From Streptomyces nigrescens (lineage in GTDB: Bacteria; Actinomycetota; Actinomycetes; Streptomycetales; Streptomycetaceae), in NCBI GenBank assembly GCA_024349765.1, contig AP026073.1:5270001-5334000 (forward strand): a stretch of 64,000 nt of DNA, read 5' to 3'. A model generated the notes under the pieces. The model was not told the origin of the DNA. It made no database searches and saw only the letters and a program-made list of their open reading frames with translations. The position numbers and the translations under genes are program-made. Positions within the stretch are counted from its first letter, which is position 1. Each line of letters begins with the position of its first letter. This document shows, one piece after another, positions 33,107-42,426 of the stretch.

Positions 33107-35029
33107 ATGCACCGTACGCGCACCGCGGCGGCCACCACGCTGGCCATGGCGCTGGCCGTCCTGCCCCTCACGGGCATGGCCGGACCGCCGGGCACCGGCC
33201 GGAGTGCGGACCGGGAGAGCACCGGCGACCGGACCGCGGCCGCCGGCGCCATCACCCCCGTCCCGCAGTCCGCGCACCGCCTGCCCGGCCGGGCGGTCAT
33301 CACCCCCACCACCACCGTCGTCGCCGGGCCGAAGGCCGACACCGCCGCGCTGGAACTGGTCGAGCGGTCGCTCCAGGCCGCCGGCGCCGACCGCGTCGTA
33401 CGGGCCGGCCGGGCGCCCGGAGGCGGGCAGTTGACGGTCTACGTGGACGGGCCGGACGCCGTCCGGACGCTCCGCGACCTGGGCACGCAAGGCACCGACG
33501 GGCTGCCCGCCGAGGGCTACGCACTCGCCGTCGGCGCCGGCCGGATCGCGCTGGCGGGCAAGGACGCCACCGGCACCTACTACGCCGCGCAGTCACTCCG
33601 ACAGCTGCTGCCGCACCGCGACCACCCCGGCGGGCAGGTGCCGGGCACCGCCGTACGGGACTGGCCGGCCACCCCGCTGCGCGGCGTCATCGAGGGCTTC
33701 TACGGCACGCCCTGGTCGCACCGCGCCCGGCTCGACCAGCTCGACTTCTACGGCGCGCACAAGATGAACACCTACGTCTACTCGCCGAAGGACGACGCCT
33801 ACCTCCGGGAGAAGTGGCGCGATCCCTACCCCGCGGACCGGCTCGCCCAGCTCAAGGAGCTGGTGGACCGGGCCCGGGCCCGCCATGTGGACTTCACCTA
33901 CGCCCTCTCCCCCGGCCTCTCGGTCTGCTACAGCTCGGACGCCGACCTCAAGGCGCTGACCGCCAAGTTCCAGACACTGTGGGACATCGGCGTGCGCGAC
34001 TTCGCGGTACCGCTGGACGACATCAGCTACACGCACTGGAACTGCCCGGCCGACCAGGAGAAGTTCGGCACCGGCGGCGGGGCGGCCGGCGCGGCGCAGG
34101 CCCATCTGCTCAACCGCGTCAACCAGGACTTCATCGCCCGGCATCCGGGTGCCCGCCCGCTGGAGACGGTGCCGACCGAGTACTACGACGTGAAGCCCAC
34201 GCCGTACAAGAAGGCGCTCGCCACCCAGCTGGACAAGGACGTGGTGGTGGAGTGGACGGGCGTCGGGGTGATAGCGCCCACCATGACCGTCACCCAGGCC
34301 GAGCAGGCCCGGGAGGTCTTCGGCCACCCGATCCTGACCTGGGACAACTACCCGGTCAACGACTACGTGACCAGCCGGCTGCTGCTCGGCCCGTTCAACG
34401 GCCGGGAGAAGGGGCTGCCCGGGAAGCTGGCGGGGATCACCGCCAACCCGATGATCCAGCCCGCGGCGTCCAAGATCGCGCTGTACACCGTGGCGGACTA
34501 CGCCTGGAACGACCAGGCCTATGACGCCCGTACGTCCTGGGGCGCCGCGCTCAACGAGCTGGCCGGCCCCGACGCGGGGACCCGACGGGCCCTGCGGGCC
34601 TTCGCCGACGCGAGCTACGCCTCCTCGCTCAATCCCCGGCAGGCGCCCGAACTGGCCGCCGCCCTCGACCGGTTCCGCGAGGACGGGAACGCCGGGCGAC
34701 TGGACGCGGTGCTGCGCACCCTCCGCGACGCGCCCTCGGTGCTGCGCGCCCGGCTGGCCGACCGCGGCTTCGTCGACGACAGCGGCCCCTGGCTGGACGC
34801 GACCCACGCATGGGGCATCGCGGGACGCAGCGCCCTGGCACTGATCGAGGCGACGAAGGCCGGCGACGAGACCCGGGCGAAGGAACTGCGGGAGCGCATT
34901 CCGGAGCAGGTCAAGACCGCCAAGTCCTTCGTGTACGTGGACCTGAAGGGGAAGCGGGTTCCGGTGGTGGTGGCGGACAAGGTCCTGGACGCCTTCGTCG
35001 ACGAGGCACTCGCCGGGCACGCCGGCTGA
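33107..35029 (+). CDS. Secreted GH84 beta-N-acetylglucosaminidase (hyaluronidase-like)
   Basis: This 640-residue protein has a signal peptide, an N-terminal alpha/beta domain of GH20b type (about residues 45-180) and a GH84 catalytic barrel. The barrel start is RGVIEGFYGTPWSH and the catalytic Asp-Asp pair lies in AVPLDDISYTHWN. The downstream FNGREKG and TVADYAWN patterns are also family-specific. It removes terminal N-acetylglucosamine from glycans by substrate-assisted catalysis outside the cell. ATG 33107 follows GAGGAGGACCGAAGG. It is monocistronic. Together with the chitosanase at 51344 it indicates growth on amino-sugar polymers. Confidence 0.92.
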   Translation: MHRTRTAAATTLAMALAVLPLTGMAGPPGTGRSADRESTGDRTAAAGAITPVPQSAHRLPGRAVITPTTTVVAGPKADTAALELVERSLQAAGADRVVRAGRAPGGGQLTVYVDGPDAVRTLRDLGTQGTDGLPAEGYALAVGAGRIALAGKDATGTYYAAQSLRQLLPHRDHPGGQVPGTAVRDWPATPLRGVIEGFYGTPWSHRARLDQLDFYGAHKMNTYVYSPKDDAYLREKWRDPYPADRLAQLKELVDRARARHVDFTYALSPGLSVCYSSDADLKALTAKFQTLWDIGVRDFAVPLDDISYTHWNCPADQEKFGTGGGAAGAAQAHLLNRVNQDFIARHPGARPLETVPTEYYDVKPTPYKKALATQLDKDVVVEWTGVGVIAPTMTVTQAEQAREVFGHPILTWDNYPVNDYVTSRLLLGPFNGREKGLPGKLAGITANPMIQPAASKIALYTVADYAWNDQAYDARTSWGAALNELAGPDAGTRRALRAFADASYASSLNPRQAPELAAALDRFREDGNAGRLDAVLRTLRDAPSVLRARLADRGFVDDSGPWLDATHAWGIAGRSALALIEATKAGDETRAKELRERIPEQVKTAKSFVYVDLKGKRVPVVVADKVLDAFVDEALAGHAG

Positions 35030-35149
35030 CGCAGGAACGCGGGACGCGGCGGGCCGGCTCCGGCGCGCCGCGTCCGGGCGCATTGGCCCGGTCCACCGCG
35101 TCCCCCGTCCTAACCTGGGGCCCCGGCCCACCCCGGAGGAGACCGCCCC

Positions 35150-35830
35150 ATGCCCCGACCACCCGCCCCCGGCGCCCCTCGCCCGGCCGCGGCCGCCGTG
35201 CTCGACGACGCGGTACGGGCGCTCGCCCCGGACGACGGCGCGAACCGGCTGGTCGCACGGATCGAGGCGGGAGAGGCGCCGCGTTCGGTGTTCGCGACCT
35301 TCGCCCTGGAGCAGCACCAGGTGATCACCGCCGACCGCCTCAGCTTCCGGCATCTGGCACGGCGGGCGGACGCGGATCCGCCGGTGGCCGACTTCTTCGA
35401 GCTGCTGGCGCAGGGCGAGACACTGGCCCTGCGCCAGCTGGCCGGCCTGACCGGCGCGTGCGGGCTGACCGCCCGGGACATCGACGACTACCAGCCGCGG
35501 CCCGGCTGCCAGGCCTATCCGTCCTACGCCGCACGGCTCGCCCTCGGCGCGGAGCCGGCGGACGTGGTGATCGCGCTGACCGCCAACTTCGCGGCCTGGA
35601 CCCGCTGGTGCGCCGTCGTCGAGACCGCGATGCGGGACCACTACGGCTTCGCCGAGGAGGCCCGCGGCTTCTTCGGCTTCTTCGCCACACCGGCCCCCAC
35701 GATCGCCGAACAGGCCCGCGCGGCAGTCCAACACGCCCTCGACACCGGCCAGACGGAGCCGGCCGTAGCGGTGCGCTACGGCCGGCTGTTGCAGGCGTAC
35801 GAGCTGATGTTCTGGCGTTCCGTCGCGTAA
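35150..35830 (+). CDS. TenA/thiaminase-like heme-oxygenase-fold protein
   Basis: This 226-residue all-helical protein resembles the TenA/THI-4 group. It has an N-terminal helix pair, FATFALEQHQVITADRLSF, the acidic-aromatic helix FFELLAQGETLALRQLAGL, and an end with YELMFWRS. The active-site Cys typical of thiaminase II is not obvious, so it may not hydrolyse thiamine; Streptomyces annotations often call such proteins regulators. The gene has its own ribosome binding site (GGAGGAG), and its stop lies 13 bases before the large inverted-repeat element. Confidence 0.6.
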   Translation: MPRPPAPGAPRPAAAAVLDDAVRALAPDDGANRLVARIEAGEAPRSVFATFALEQHQVITADRLSFRHLARRADADPPVADFFELLAQGETLALRQLAGLTGACGLTARDIDDYQPRPGCQAYPSYAARLALGAEPADVVIALTANFAAWTRWCAVVETAMRDHYGFAEEARGFFGFFATPAPTIAEQARAAVQHALDTGQTEPAVAVRYGRLLQAYELMFWRSVA

Positions 35831-35843
35831 CGCGTTTGCGGGT

Positions 35844-36342
35844 GCCTCCCACGTACCTGGCTTTCCCGCCGCGGGGCGTCTCGCCGTTGCGCTTTGCGGC
35901 GCCCCGCACGTAGCCGTCTGTCCCGCCGCGGGTGTTGTTCGCCGTTGCGCCTGGCGGCGGGCGTTGTTTGTCGGGTGCGGTGCCGGCCCTCCAGACTTCG
36001 TCCTCCGGTCCAGCCCCTCCCGTGAGTGGGAGTTTCCAAGCTGGTTGGGGGCGGGCGTAATCCGTTGCCTGCGGGCGCGTGGGCACTACGTGCACCCCCA
36101 CCGTCCTTAACTTTCCCTCTCACGGGAGGGGACGGGCCGGAGGGGCCGGTTGTGTGGACGTAAAGCGTCAGCAGTCCACACAACCGGCCCCGGAGGCCCG
36201 TCACCGCACCCGACACCCACCCAGCCCGCCGCAGGCGCAACGGCGAACAACACCCGCGGCGGGACAGCCAAGTACGTGGGAGGCGCCGCAAAGCGCAACG
36301 GCGAGCAACAACCGCGGCGGGTCAGCCAACTACGTGGGCGGC
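35844..36342. repeat. Imperfect 500-bp inverted-repeat element with four copies of a 57-58-bp unit
   Basis: Two tandem units (35844-35900 and 35901-35958) reappear in inverted orientation (36228-36284 and 36285-36342). The unit contains CCCACGTA, CCCGCCGCGGG and CGCCGTTGCGC. Inside these, TGTCGGGTGCGGTG (35969-35982) pairs with 36202-36215, and CCCCTCCCGTGAG near 36013 pairs with 36120-36132. A 29-base stem with a 14-base loop lies at 36131-36202. There is no coding frame of its own. It resembles a non-autonomous mobile or REP-like palindromic element in the convergent gap between the TenA-like and allantoicase genes, and it may also act as a two-way terminator. Confidence 0.8.
36131..36202. 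repeat. Long hairpin inside the inverted-repeat element
   Basis: The arms (36131-36159 and 36174-36202) are 29 bases each and share GGCCGGTTGTGTGGAC without mismatch; a few changes occur in the outer half. The loop is GTAAAGCGTCAGCA. It is strong enough to stop transcription from either side. Confidence 0.8.
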
Positions 36343-37449
36343 ACCCCGAAGACGTACGAAGCCCGCATCCGTCAAAGAGCCATGCACCCGCAACCGCGCG
36401 ATGCCCCCGTCCGGGAAGATGTCGAGCCGGACATGCGTGACGGCGGGCGCGCCGTCGAGCAGGAAGCGGTGTACCGAGTCGGGCTGGAGGCGGGTGCGGG
36501 GCAGGAGTTCGGTCCAGTCGCCGTCCTCGCCATCGCGGCCGGACAGGGCCGCCCAGCCGGCCGCGTTGCCCTTGAGGTAGCCGGTGTCGATCTCCACCGC
36601 GCGGATCACGGACTGCTCCGTGAGCCGGTAGCGGACCCAGTCGTTGCCGGTGCCGCGGCGCCGCCGGGTCTCCCAGCCGTCGTCCATCTTGCGGGAGCGG
36701 CCCGGCTGGATGGTGTGGGTGGGCGAGGAGTAGAAGCGGTCCGAGGCGTCCTCGACCCGGCCGCCGTTCTCCAGCGCGACCAGGTCGAAGGTGCCCAGTG
36801 CGGCGAGCCACTCGGGTGCCGGGACGACCTCGCCGTACACCCGCAGGCGGGCGATGCCGCCGTCGGGGTGCTGGTTGAGCCGCAGGTGGGTGAAGCGTCC
36901 GGTGGCGTCCACGGCGAAGCCGTTGGCGGCGTGGCCGGCGATGGCGGTGCGCGGGACGAGCGGCGTCCAGGTCACGTCGGCGGCGAGCAGTTCCTCGGGC
37001 GAGGGCGTGCCCTCGACGCAGGTGCCCTCGATGCTGACGGACTGCGGGTAGTTGCCGCGGAAGTGGGCGGTGTCGACGACGATGCCGTGGATCACGCCGG
37101 GCGCGCCGAGCCGGATGAGCGCCCAGTCGTGGTCCTCGTCCGCCGGGAACGGATGCGCGCCGTCGGTGCCGCGGCGGCGCCGGGTCTCCCAGCCGTCCAT
37201 GATCTTGCCCTTGTGGCCGAACAGCTCGGGGTCGAAGTGGGCGGCCTCGGGCTTGAGCAGGTTCTCCCGCTCGGCGAAGAACTCGTCGTTGGCGGCGAGC
37301 ACGCCGGCGCCGAGCCGGCGGTCGGCGAGGTCGGGGAGGTGGGTGAAGGGGAAGCCGGCCGCGCCGGGGGTGCGGTAGTCGGCGTACGGGTCGCCGCCCT
37401 GGTAGGGGCTGGCGTCGCCGGTGTAGCGGGGTATGCCGTCGGTGGTCAT
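36322..37449 (-). CDS. alc: Allantoicase
   Basis: This 375-residue enzyme hydrolyses allantoate to ureidoglycolate and urea. It is made of two homologous jelly-roll halves, each with the family motif [12 protein letters not shown] ([13 protein letters not shown] at about residue 83, [13 protein letters not shown] at about 244) and a closing [13 protein letters not shown] or [13 protein letters not shown]. That duplication is diagnostic. ATG 37449 overlaps the allantoinase stop (ATGA). The last six residues (AAHVVG) and the stop codon come from the repeat element at 36285-36342, so the natural C-terminus has been altered but the folded domains are complete. Confidence 0.95.
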   Translation of the reverse strand: MTTDGIPRYTGDASPYQGGDPYADYRTPGAAGFPFTHLPDLADRRLGAGVLAANDEFFAERENLLKPEAAHFDPELFGHKGKIMDGWETRRRRGTDGAHPFPADEDHDWALIRLGAPGVIHGIVVDTAHFRGNYPQSVSIEGTCVEGTPSPEELLAADVTWTPLVPRTAIAGHAANGFAVDATGRFTHLRLNQHPDGGIARLRVYGEVVPAPEWLAALGTFDLVALENGGRVEDASDRFYSSPTHTIQPGRSRKMDDGWETRRRRGTGNDWVRYRLTEQSVIRAVEIDTGYLKGNAAGWAALSGRDGEDGDWTELLPRTRLQPDSVHRFLLDGAPAVTHVRLDIFPDGGIARLRVHGSLTDAGFVRLRGAAHVVG

Positions 37450-38789
37450 GCGCGGTGCGGCCTTTCGAGCAGTTCGCCGGTGGGTTCGGCGAGGGTGGTG
37501 CCGTCGTTGATCTGCCGGCCGCGCAGCCAGGTGGAGCGGACGACGCCGTAGAGGGTCCGGCCGGCGTACGCGGTGATCTTGTTGCGGTGCTGGAGGGCCT
37601 GCGGGTCGACGGTGAAGGTCTCGTCGGGCGCGAGCACCACGAAGTCGGCGTCCCGGCCGGCCTCGATGGCGCCCTTCCGGTCGAGGCCGACGAGGGCGGC
37701 GGGGGCGGTGGACATCCAGCGCACGACGTCATCGAGGCTGTGGCCGCGCTCGCGGGCGGCGGTCCAGATGGCGGGCAGGCCGAGCTGGAGGGAGGAGATG
37801 CCGCCCCAGGCCGCGCCGAAGTCGGCGGTCTTGAGGTCGGCGGTGGAGGGTGAGTGGTCGGAGACGATGCAGTTGATGGTGCCGTCGGCCAGGCCCTCCC
37901 ACAAGGCGTCCTGGTTGGCGGCCTCGCGGATCGGCGGGCAGCACTTGAACTCGGTGGCGCCGTCCGGGACTTCCTCGGCGGTCAGGGTGAGGAAGTGCGG
38001 GCAGGTCTCGACGGTGACCTTGACGCCCTCGCGCTTGGCGGCGGCGATCAGCGGCAGCGCGTCGCTGGAGGACAGGTGCAGCACGTGGACCCGGGCGTCG
38101 AGCTGCTTGGCGAGCACGATGAGCCGGGCGATGGCGTCGTTCTCGGAGATGCGCGGGCGGGAGGCGAGGAAGTCGGCGTACTTGGGGCCGTGCGGCTGGG
38201 GGGCCTCGTCGAGGTGGCCGGGGTCCTCGGCGTGCACGATCAGCAGGCCGTCGAAGCCGGCGATCTCGCCGAGGGCGGCGGCCAGCTGCTCCTGGTCGAC
38301 CGCGGGGAACTCGTCCACGCCGGAGGGCGACAGGAAGCACTTGAAGCCGAAGACCCCGGCGTCGTGCAGCGGGCGGAGGTCCTTGACGTTGCCGGGGATG
38401 GCGCCGCCCCAGAAGCCGACGTCGATGTGGGCCTTGCTGCGGGCGACCTCGCGCTTGGTGTCGAGGTGGGCCGTGGTGGTGGTCGGCGGCAGGCTGTTGA
38501 GCGGCATGTCGACGAGGGTGGTGATACCGCCGGCCGCGGCCGCGCGGGTGGCCGTCCAGAAGCCCTCCCACTCGGTGCGGCCGGGGTCGTTGACGTGGAC
38601 GTGGGTGTCGACGAGGCCGGGCAGCAGGACGTCGTCGCCGACGTCCGTGAGCCGCGCCCCGGCCGGTACCTCGGCGTCGTGCGGCAGCACCGCGGCGATC
38701 CTGCCGTCCTTGACGGCGACGGACGCAGCGCGCGTGCCGTCCGGCGTCACGACGCGCGTGGAGCGCAGCACCAGCTCGATCTCGGACAC
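37446..38789 (-). CDS. allB: Allantoinase
   Basis: This 447-residue cyclic amidohydrolase opens allantoin to allantoate. The metal ligands are visible in [10 protein letters not shown], the carbamylated Lys in [10 protein letters not shown], and His/Asp ligands in IVHAED, HVLHLSS and SDHSPS. The length and the [11 protein letters not shown] motif are typical of allantoinase rather than hydantoinase. It is first in the operon with allantoicase. The leader of about 100 bases ends upstream in the palindrome TTCAACAGTCTGTTGAA (38892-38908), which overlaps the likely -35 hexamer, so it should be repressed until the purine pathway is induced. Confidence 0.96.
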   Translation of the reverse strand: MSEIELVLRSTRVVTPDGTRAASVAVKDGRIAAVLPHDAEVPAGARLTDVGDDVLLPGLVDTHVHVNDPGRTEWEGFWTATRAAAAGGITTLVDMPLNSLPPTTTTAHLDTKREVARSKAHIDVGFWGGAIPGNVKDLRPLHDAGVFGFKCFLSPSGVDEFPAVDQEQLAAALGEIAGFDGLLIVHAEDPGHLDEAPQPHGPKYADFLASRPRISENDAIARLIVLAKQLDARVHVLHLSSSDALPLIAAAKREGVKVTVETCPHFLTLTAEEVPDGATEFKCCPPIREAANQDALWEGLADGTINCIVSDHSPSTADLKTADFGAAWGGISSLQLGLPAIWTAARERGHSLDDVVRWMSTAPAALVGLDRKGAIEAGRDADFVVLAPDETFTVDPQALQHRNKITAYAGRTLYGVVRSTWLRGRQINDGTTLAEPTGELLERPHRA

Positions 38790-38891
38790 CCGGTCCCCTC
38801 CTCATATCGTGTCTTCATGGTCGCGTGGCGGCGCGGCGGAATGTCGCCGGCGGCGCTACCGAATCCGGAATTCGGAATCTGGAATTCTGGA

Positions 38892-38908
38892 TTCAACAGT
38901 CTGTTGAA
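38892..38908. promoter_or_regulatory. AllR-type operator before allantoinase
   Basis: TTCAACAGTCTGTTGAA is a palindrome with 8-base arms. Read toward allantoinase, its right half gives TTGAAT, followed 17 bases later by GAATTC as a possible -10. The same motif occurs at 58926 and 62962. The flank 38860-38890 has repeated GGAATTC words. Confidence 0.82.
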
Positions 38909-38935
38909 TGAGTCTTCACTCCGGACCCCGGCCCG

Positions 38936-40483
38936 TCAAGACCCTTCCGCGGCCACCGGCGCGACCGCCGGCCCGGCGACCCGGGCGTCGTCCGGCCGGT
39001 CCCCCGCTGCCGGGCCGACCTGCGCGGGGATGATGGCGTCCGGGATCGGGCCGGTCCCGGCCGGCACCCGGCCCCGGCGGGAGACCGCGGCGTAGATCCC
39101 GCCGGACAGCCCCATCCCGAAGATCCAGGAGAACGGCGCGAGCGCGTCGAAGGACGGGACCAGGGCGAGCGCGGCGGAGACCGCCGCGGCCGGGAGGAAG
39201 GCGATCACGGCCTTCGGGTTGTAGCCCCGGCGGTAGAAGTAGGCACCCGCGGCATCGGCCGAGAAGAGCGCGTCGACGTCGATCCGGCCCCGGCGCACCA
39301 GGTAGTAGTCGACGAGGAGGATCGCCACCAGCGGACCGAGGAAGGCGCCCAGCGCGCCGAGGAAGTACTGGATCACCAGCGCCGAGGAGTACAGCTTCCA
39401 GGGCATGACGACGACGGCCAGCACCGCGGTGATCATGCCGCCGCGCTTGAAGTCGAGGTACTTCGGCGCGAGGTTCGCGAAGTCGTAGGCGGGCGAGACG
39501 AAATTGGCGACGACGTTGATGCCGATGGTGGCGACGATGAAGGCGAGTGCGCCGATGACGGTGACCACCGGGTCGTCGATCTTCTGGATCACCTTCACCG
39601 GGTCGTAGATCGCCTCCCGGAAGACCGCGATGGTGCCCGCGGTGACCAGTACGGCGACCACCGCGAAGGCGGTGAAGTTCACCGGCAGGCCGATCAGGTT
39701 GCCGCGGCGGTAGGAGCGGTGGTCGGGCGTGAAGCGGGCGAAGTCGGCGTAGTTGAGGACCAGGGTGAGGAAGGTGGCGACGGTCAGGCTGACCGCTATC
39801 AGGCTCTGATGGAGCTGCGCGGAACCGCTGAGCCCGGTGAGGCTGCGGGTCAGCGAGATCTCCCCGTGCGCCTTGACCACCAGGTAGACCGCGAGCGCCA
39901 GCACCACGAGCCAGACCACCGGCCCGGTCGCGAAGTCCTGGACCTTGCGGATGAACTCCATGCCCCGGGTGAGCAGTACGGCCTGCAGCCCCCACATCAC
40001 CATGAACGCGACCCAGCCCAGGGTGGACAGGCCGAGCACCGAGTTGCGGTTGTAGACCTCCAGGCCCGGCGCGATCTGCAGGGTCAGCAGGACCACGGCG
40101 GTCGAGGCGAGCCAGGTCTGGATGCCGTACCAGGCCACGGCCATGACCGCCCGGAGGAGGGCGGGGATGTTGGCGCCGTAGACGCCCCAGCTCGCGCGGG
40201 CCAGTACGGGATAGGGCACGCCGGTCCGGTGGCCGGCATGGCCCATGCGGTTCATCAGCCGGTAGACGATCGTGATGCCGACCAGCAGGGCCAGGAACAC
40301 CTCCCAGGCCGGCAGGCCCAGCACGAAGAGGCTGGCGGCGAAGGCGTAGTTGCTGATCGCGTGGGTGTCGGACATCCAGAGCGCGAAGATGCTGTACGTG
40401 CCCCAGGTGCGCTCGGGGGCCGGCGCGAGGTCGGCATTGAAGAGCCGCGGGTCCGGCTGCGGGTGCTGCGGGGATGTGGTCAC
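38936..40483 (-). CDS. NCS1 family permease (allantoin/hydantoin type)
   Basis: This 515-residue protein with about twelve membrane helices belongs to the NCS1 nucleobase:cation symporters. Motifs include WGTYSIFALWMSDTHAISNY in the first helix region, GVPYPVLARASWGVYGANIP, and NYADFARFTPDHRSYRRGN. It should import allantoin, hydantoin or a related nucleobase with Na+ or H+. It lies between allantoinase and a hydantoin racemase-type gene, which supports allantoin or hydantoin. The last 60 residues are an Ala/Pro-rich cytoplasmic tail. It is transcribed toward allantoinase but has its own start region. Confidence 0.9.
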   Translation of the reverse strand: MTTSPQHPQPDPRLFNADLAPAPERTWGTYSIFALWMSDTHAISNYAFAASLFVLGLPAWEVFLALLVGITIVYRLMNRMGHAGHRTGVPYPVLARASWGVYGANIPALLRAVMAVAWYGIQTWLASTAVVLLTLQIAPGLEVYNRNSVLGLSTLGWVAFMVMWGLQAVLLTRGMEFIRKVQDFATGPVVWLVVLALAVYLVVKAHGEISLTRSLTGLSGSAQLHQSLIAVSLTVATFLTLVLNYADFARFTPDHRSYRRGNLIGLPVNFTAFAVVAVLVTAGTIAVFREAIYDPVKVIQKIDDPVVTVIGALAFIVATIGINVVANFVSPAYDFANLAPKYLDFKRGGMITAVLAVVVMPWKLYSSALVIQYFLGALGAFLGPLVAILLVDYYLVRRGRIDVDALFSADAAGAYFYRRGYNPKAVIAFLPAAAVSAALALVPSFDALAPFSWIFGMGLSGGIYAAVSRRGRVPAGTGPIPDAIIPAQVGPAAGDRPDDARVAGPAVAPVAAEGS

Positions 40484-40525
40484 GTGTCCTCCCAGGCAGA
40501 TTGGGTGGAGCTTAGGCGATGGTTG

Positions 40526-40537
40526 TCAGATGTCTGA
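40526..40537. promoter_or_regulatory. Small palindrome between racemase and permease genes
   Basis: TCAGATGTCTGA has perfect 5-base arms around TG and is followed by a further TGTCTG. It overlaps the racemase stop codon and sits about 45 bases before the permease start. A GntR/FadR-type site is conceivable; support is weak. Confidence 0.3.
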
Positions 40538-41314
40538 TGTCTGTGCGGAAAAATCGGTGTGACATGAGGAGCCCCGGCCGCGCCCCAGGTCGAGGTGGGT
40601 ACTCAGCGGCCAGGAGCCGATGCTCTTGGGCCGGGGCGGGGCGAAACTGCGGCCCCTGCTGGTGGTCAGCCCGATTCCGACGACCGCCTCGGCGAACTTC
40701 ACCGCCGCCGCGACCCCGTCGACGACCGGCACCCCGAGCTCCGCCGCGACCTTCTCGTCCAGTCCGGCCATCCCGCCGCACCCGAGGCAGATGACCTCGG
40801 CGCCGGCCCGGACGACCGCACGGGCGGCCTCGATGATCACCTCGACCGTGCGCTCCGGGTCCTCCTCCAGCTCCAGCACCCCGAGCCCGGTGCCGCGGAC
40901 GCCGGCGCAGCGCTGGAGCAGTCCGGCGGTCAGCAGCCGGTCCTGGATCTGCGGTACGGCGCGGTCGAGGGTGGTGACGACGCCGTAGGCGTGGCCGAGC
41001 ATCATCGCCATCTGGGCGGCGCTCTCGGTGATGTCCAGGACGGGGACGTCGAGGAGTTCCTGGGCACCCTCCCGGCCGGGTTCCCCGAAACCGGCCATGA
41101 CCAGGGCGTCGAAGGGGGTATCGAGAGTGGCGAGCCGGTCCAGGACGGCCGCGGCACTGAGGTAGCCCTCGAAATGTCCCTCGATCGACACGGGTCCCCA
41201 CAGGGGTTCCGTGGCGAGAATCTCGGTGTCCGGGGCGGCGGCCGCGATGGCGGTGGCGCGGATCGACGCGGTCATGGAAGCCGTGGTGTTCGGGTTCATG
41301 ACGAGTATGCGCAT
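40526..41314 (-). CDS. Asp/Glu/hydantoin racemase family protein
   Basis: This 262-residue protein begins MRILVMNPNTTASMT, the standard start of the hydantoin/Asp-Glu racemase family, and has the second catalytic Cys in EVICLGCGGMAGL. The first catalytic Cys position (usually before a Gly/Asn in the middle) appears as Gly in VMAGFGEPG, so a one-base mechanism or a change of function is possible. Allantoin racemase, which interconverts R- and S-allantoin, is in this family and fits the neighbours. The final 40 residues are a basic, Ser-rich extension beyond the usual length. It is divergent from the IclR gene. Confidence 0.82.
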   Translation of the reverse strand: MRILVMNPNTTASMTASIRATAIAAAAPDTEILATEPLWGPVSIEGHFEGYLSAAAVLDRLATLDTPFDALVMAGFGEPGREGAQELLDVPVLDITESAAQMAMMLGHAYGVVTTLDRAVPQIQDRLLTAGLLQRCAGVRGTGLGVLELEEDPERTVEVIIEAARAVVRAGAEVICLGCGGMAGLDEKVAAELGVPVVDGVAAAVKFAEAVVGIGLTTSRGRSFAPPRPKSIGSWPLSTHLDLGRGRGSSCHTDFSAQTSDI

Positions 41315-41318
41315 GACG

Positions 41319-41334
41319 CTCCAACGATTTGGAG
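41319..41334. promoter_or_regulatory. Inverted repeat at the racemase ribosome binding site
   Basis: CTCCAACGATTTGGAG has perfect 6-base arms and contains the racemase ribosome binding site on the minus strand. Just beyond it, TTCCACAGAATGGACAG (41338-41354) keeps the left half of the TTCAACA motif with one change. Either could serve autoregulation. Confidence 0.35.
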
Positions 41335-41582
41335 GATTCCACAGAATGGACAGTAGGTTTCGCGCAGCAGAACGTAGCTACGGCCACTGGCACCGTCAAG
41401 GGATCGTGGCCAGCGGCCTGCACGACAGCCCCTACGGTGGGACAAAGAGGGCCTGACCGGCGAGAACGAGTGTGCGAAGGCCGATGTGTCAACGTGCGGG
41501 GACCGGTAGGCTGGCGCGGTCGGGCCCGGCGCCCGCAAGTCCCAGCCGAGACCGATCTGACCCGCCCCGAAAGGAACGCGAC

Positions 41583-42386
41583 GTGCCGCCGTCCAGCGCC
41601 AGCACCTCCGCCGCCGAAGCCAAGCCCGCAGGCGCCAGCGGCGGTGTCCAGTCCCTTGAGCGCGCCTTCGACCTGCTGGAGCGGATGGCCGATGCCGGTG
41701 GCGAGGTCGGCCTGAGCGAGCTCTCCGGCAGCAGCGGACTGCCGCTCCCCACCATCCACCGCCTGATGCGCACGCTCGTCGCCTGCGGGTACGTCCGCCA
41801 GCAGCCCAACCGCCGGTACGCGCTCGGCCCCCGGCTGATCCGGCTCGGCGAGAGCGCGTCCCGCCTGCTGGGCACCTGGGCCCGGCCGTTCCTGGCCCGA
41901 CTGGTCGAGGAGACCGGCGAGACCGCCAACATGGCGCTGCTCGACGGTGACGAGATCGTCTACGTCGCCCAGGTCCCGTCCCGGCACGCGGTCCGGATGT
42001 TCACCGAGGTCGGCCGCCGCGTCCTGCCGCACTCCACCGGCGTCGGCAAGGCCCTGCTGGCCAACCACGCGCCCGAGGAGGTCCGCGCGCTGCTCGGCCG
42101 TACGGGCATGCCCGCCGCGACCGAGAAGACGATCACCGACCCGGAGCACTTCCTGGAGGCGCTCGCCGACGTCCGCCGGCTCGGCTACGCGGTCGACGAC
42201 AACGAGCAGGAGATCGGCGTCCGCTGCCTCGCGGTGCCGGTGCCCAACTCCCCCACCTCCGCGGCCATCTCGATCTCCGGCCCGACCGGCCGGGTGACGG
42301 AGGCCGCGACCGACAAGATCGTCCCGGTACTGCAGGACGTCGCGGCCCAGCTGTCGGTCGCCCTGGCCAACCAGACGCCGGCATAA
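41583..42386 (+). CDS. allR: IclR family repressor of allantoin genes (AllR type)
   Basis: This 267-residue regulator has an N-terminal winged helix (VQSLERAFDLLERMADAGGE, then LPLPTIHRLMRTLVACGYV) and a C-terminal IclR effector domain (PFLARLVEETGETANMAL, MFTEVGRRVLPHSTGVGKAL). In Streptomyces coelicolor an IclR protein, AllR, controls the allantoin and glyoxylate genes, and this gene sits in the matching neighbourhood, divergent from the racemase/permease/allantoinase set. GTG 41583 follows GAAAGGA; the longer frame is not needed. It is the best candidate to bind the palindromes at 38892, 58926 and 62962; allantoin-pathway intermediates such as allantoate or glyoxylate would be the expected inducers. 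Confidence 0.88.
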   Translation: MPPSSASTSAAEAKPAGASGGVQSLERAFDLLERMADAGGEVGLSELSGSSGLPLPTIHRLMRTLVACGYVRQQPNRRYALGPRLIRLGESASRLLGTWARPFLARLVEETGETANMALLDGDEIVYVAQVPSRHAVRMFTEVGRRVLPHSTGVGKALLANHAPEEVRALLGRTGMPAATEKTITDPEHFLEALADVRRLGYAVDDNEQEIGVRCLAVPVPNSPTSAAISISGPTGRVTEAATDKIVPVLQDVAAQLSVALANQTPA

Positions 42387-42426
42387 CGCCGCCCGCGAGA
42401 GTCCCCGGCCGGGGCGGCGCGCCCGT

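Noticed and set aside
36131-36202. Large hairpin as a tRNA or structured RNA gene.
   Set aside because: A single long stem with no cloverleaf, and it belongs to a larger inverted-repeat element.
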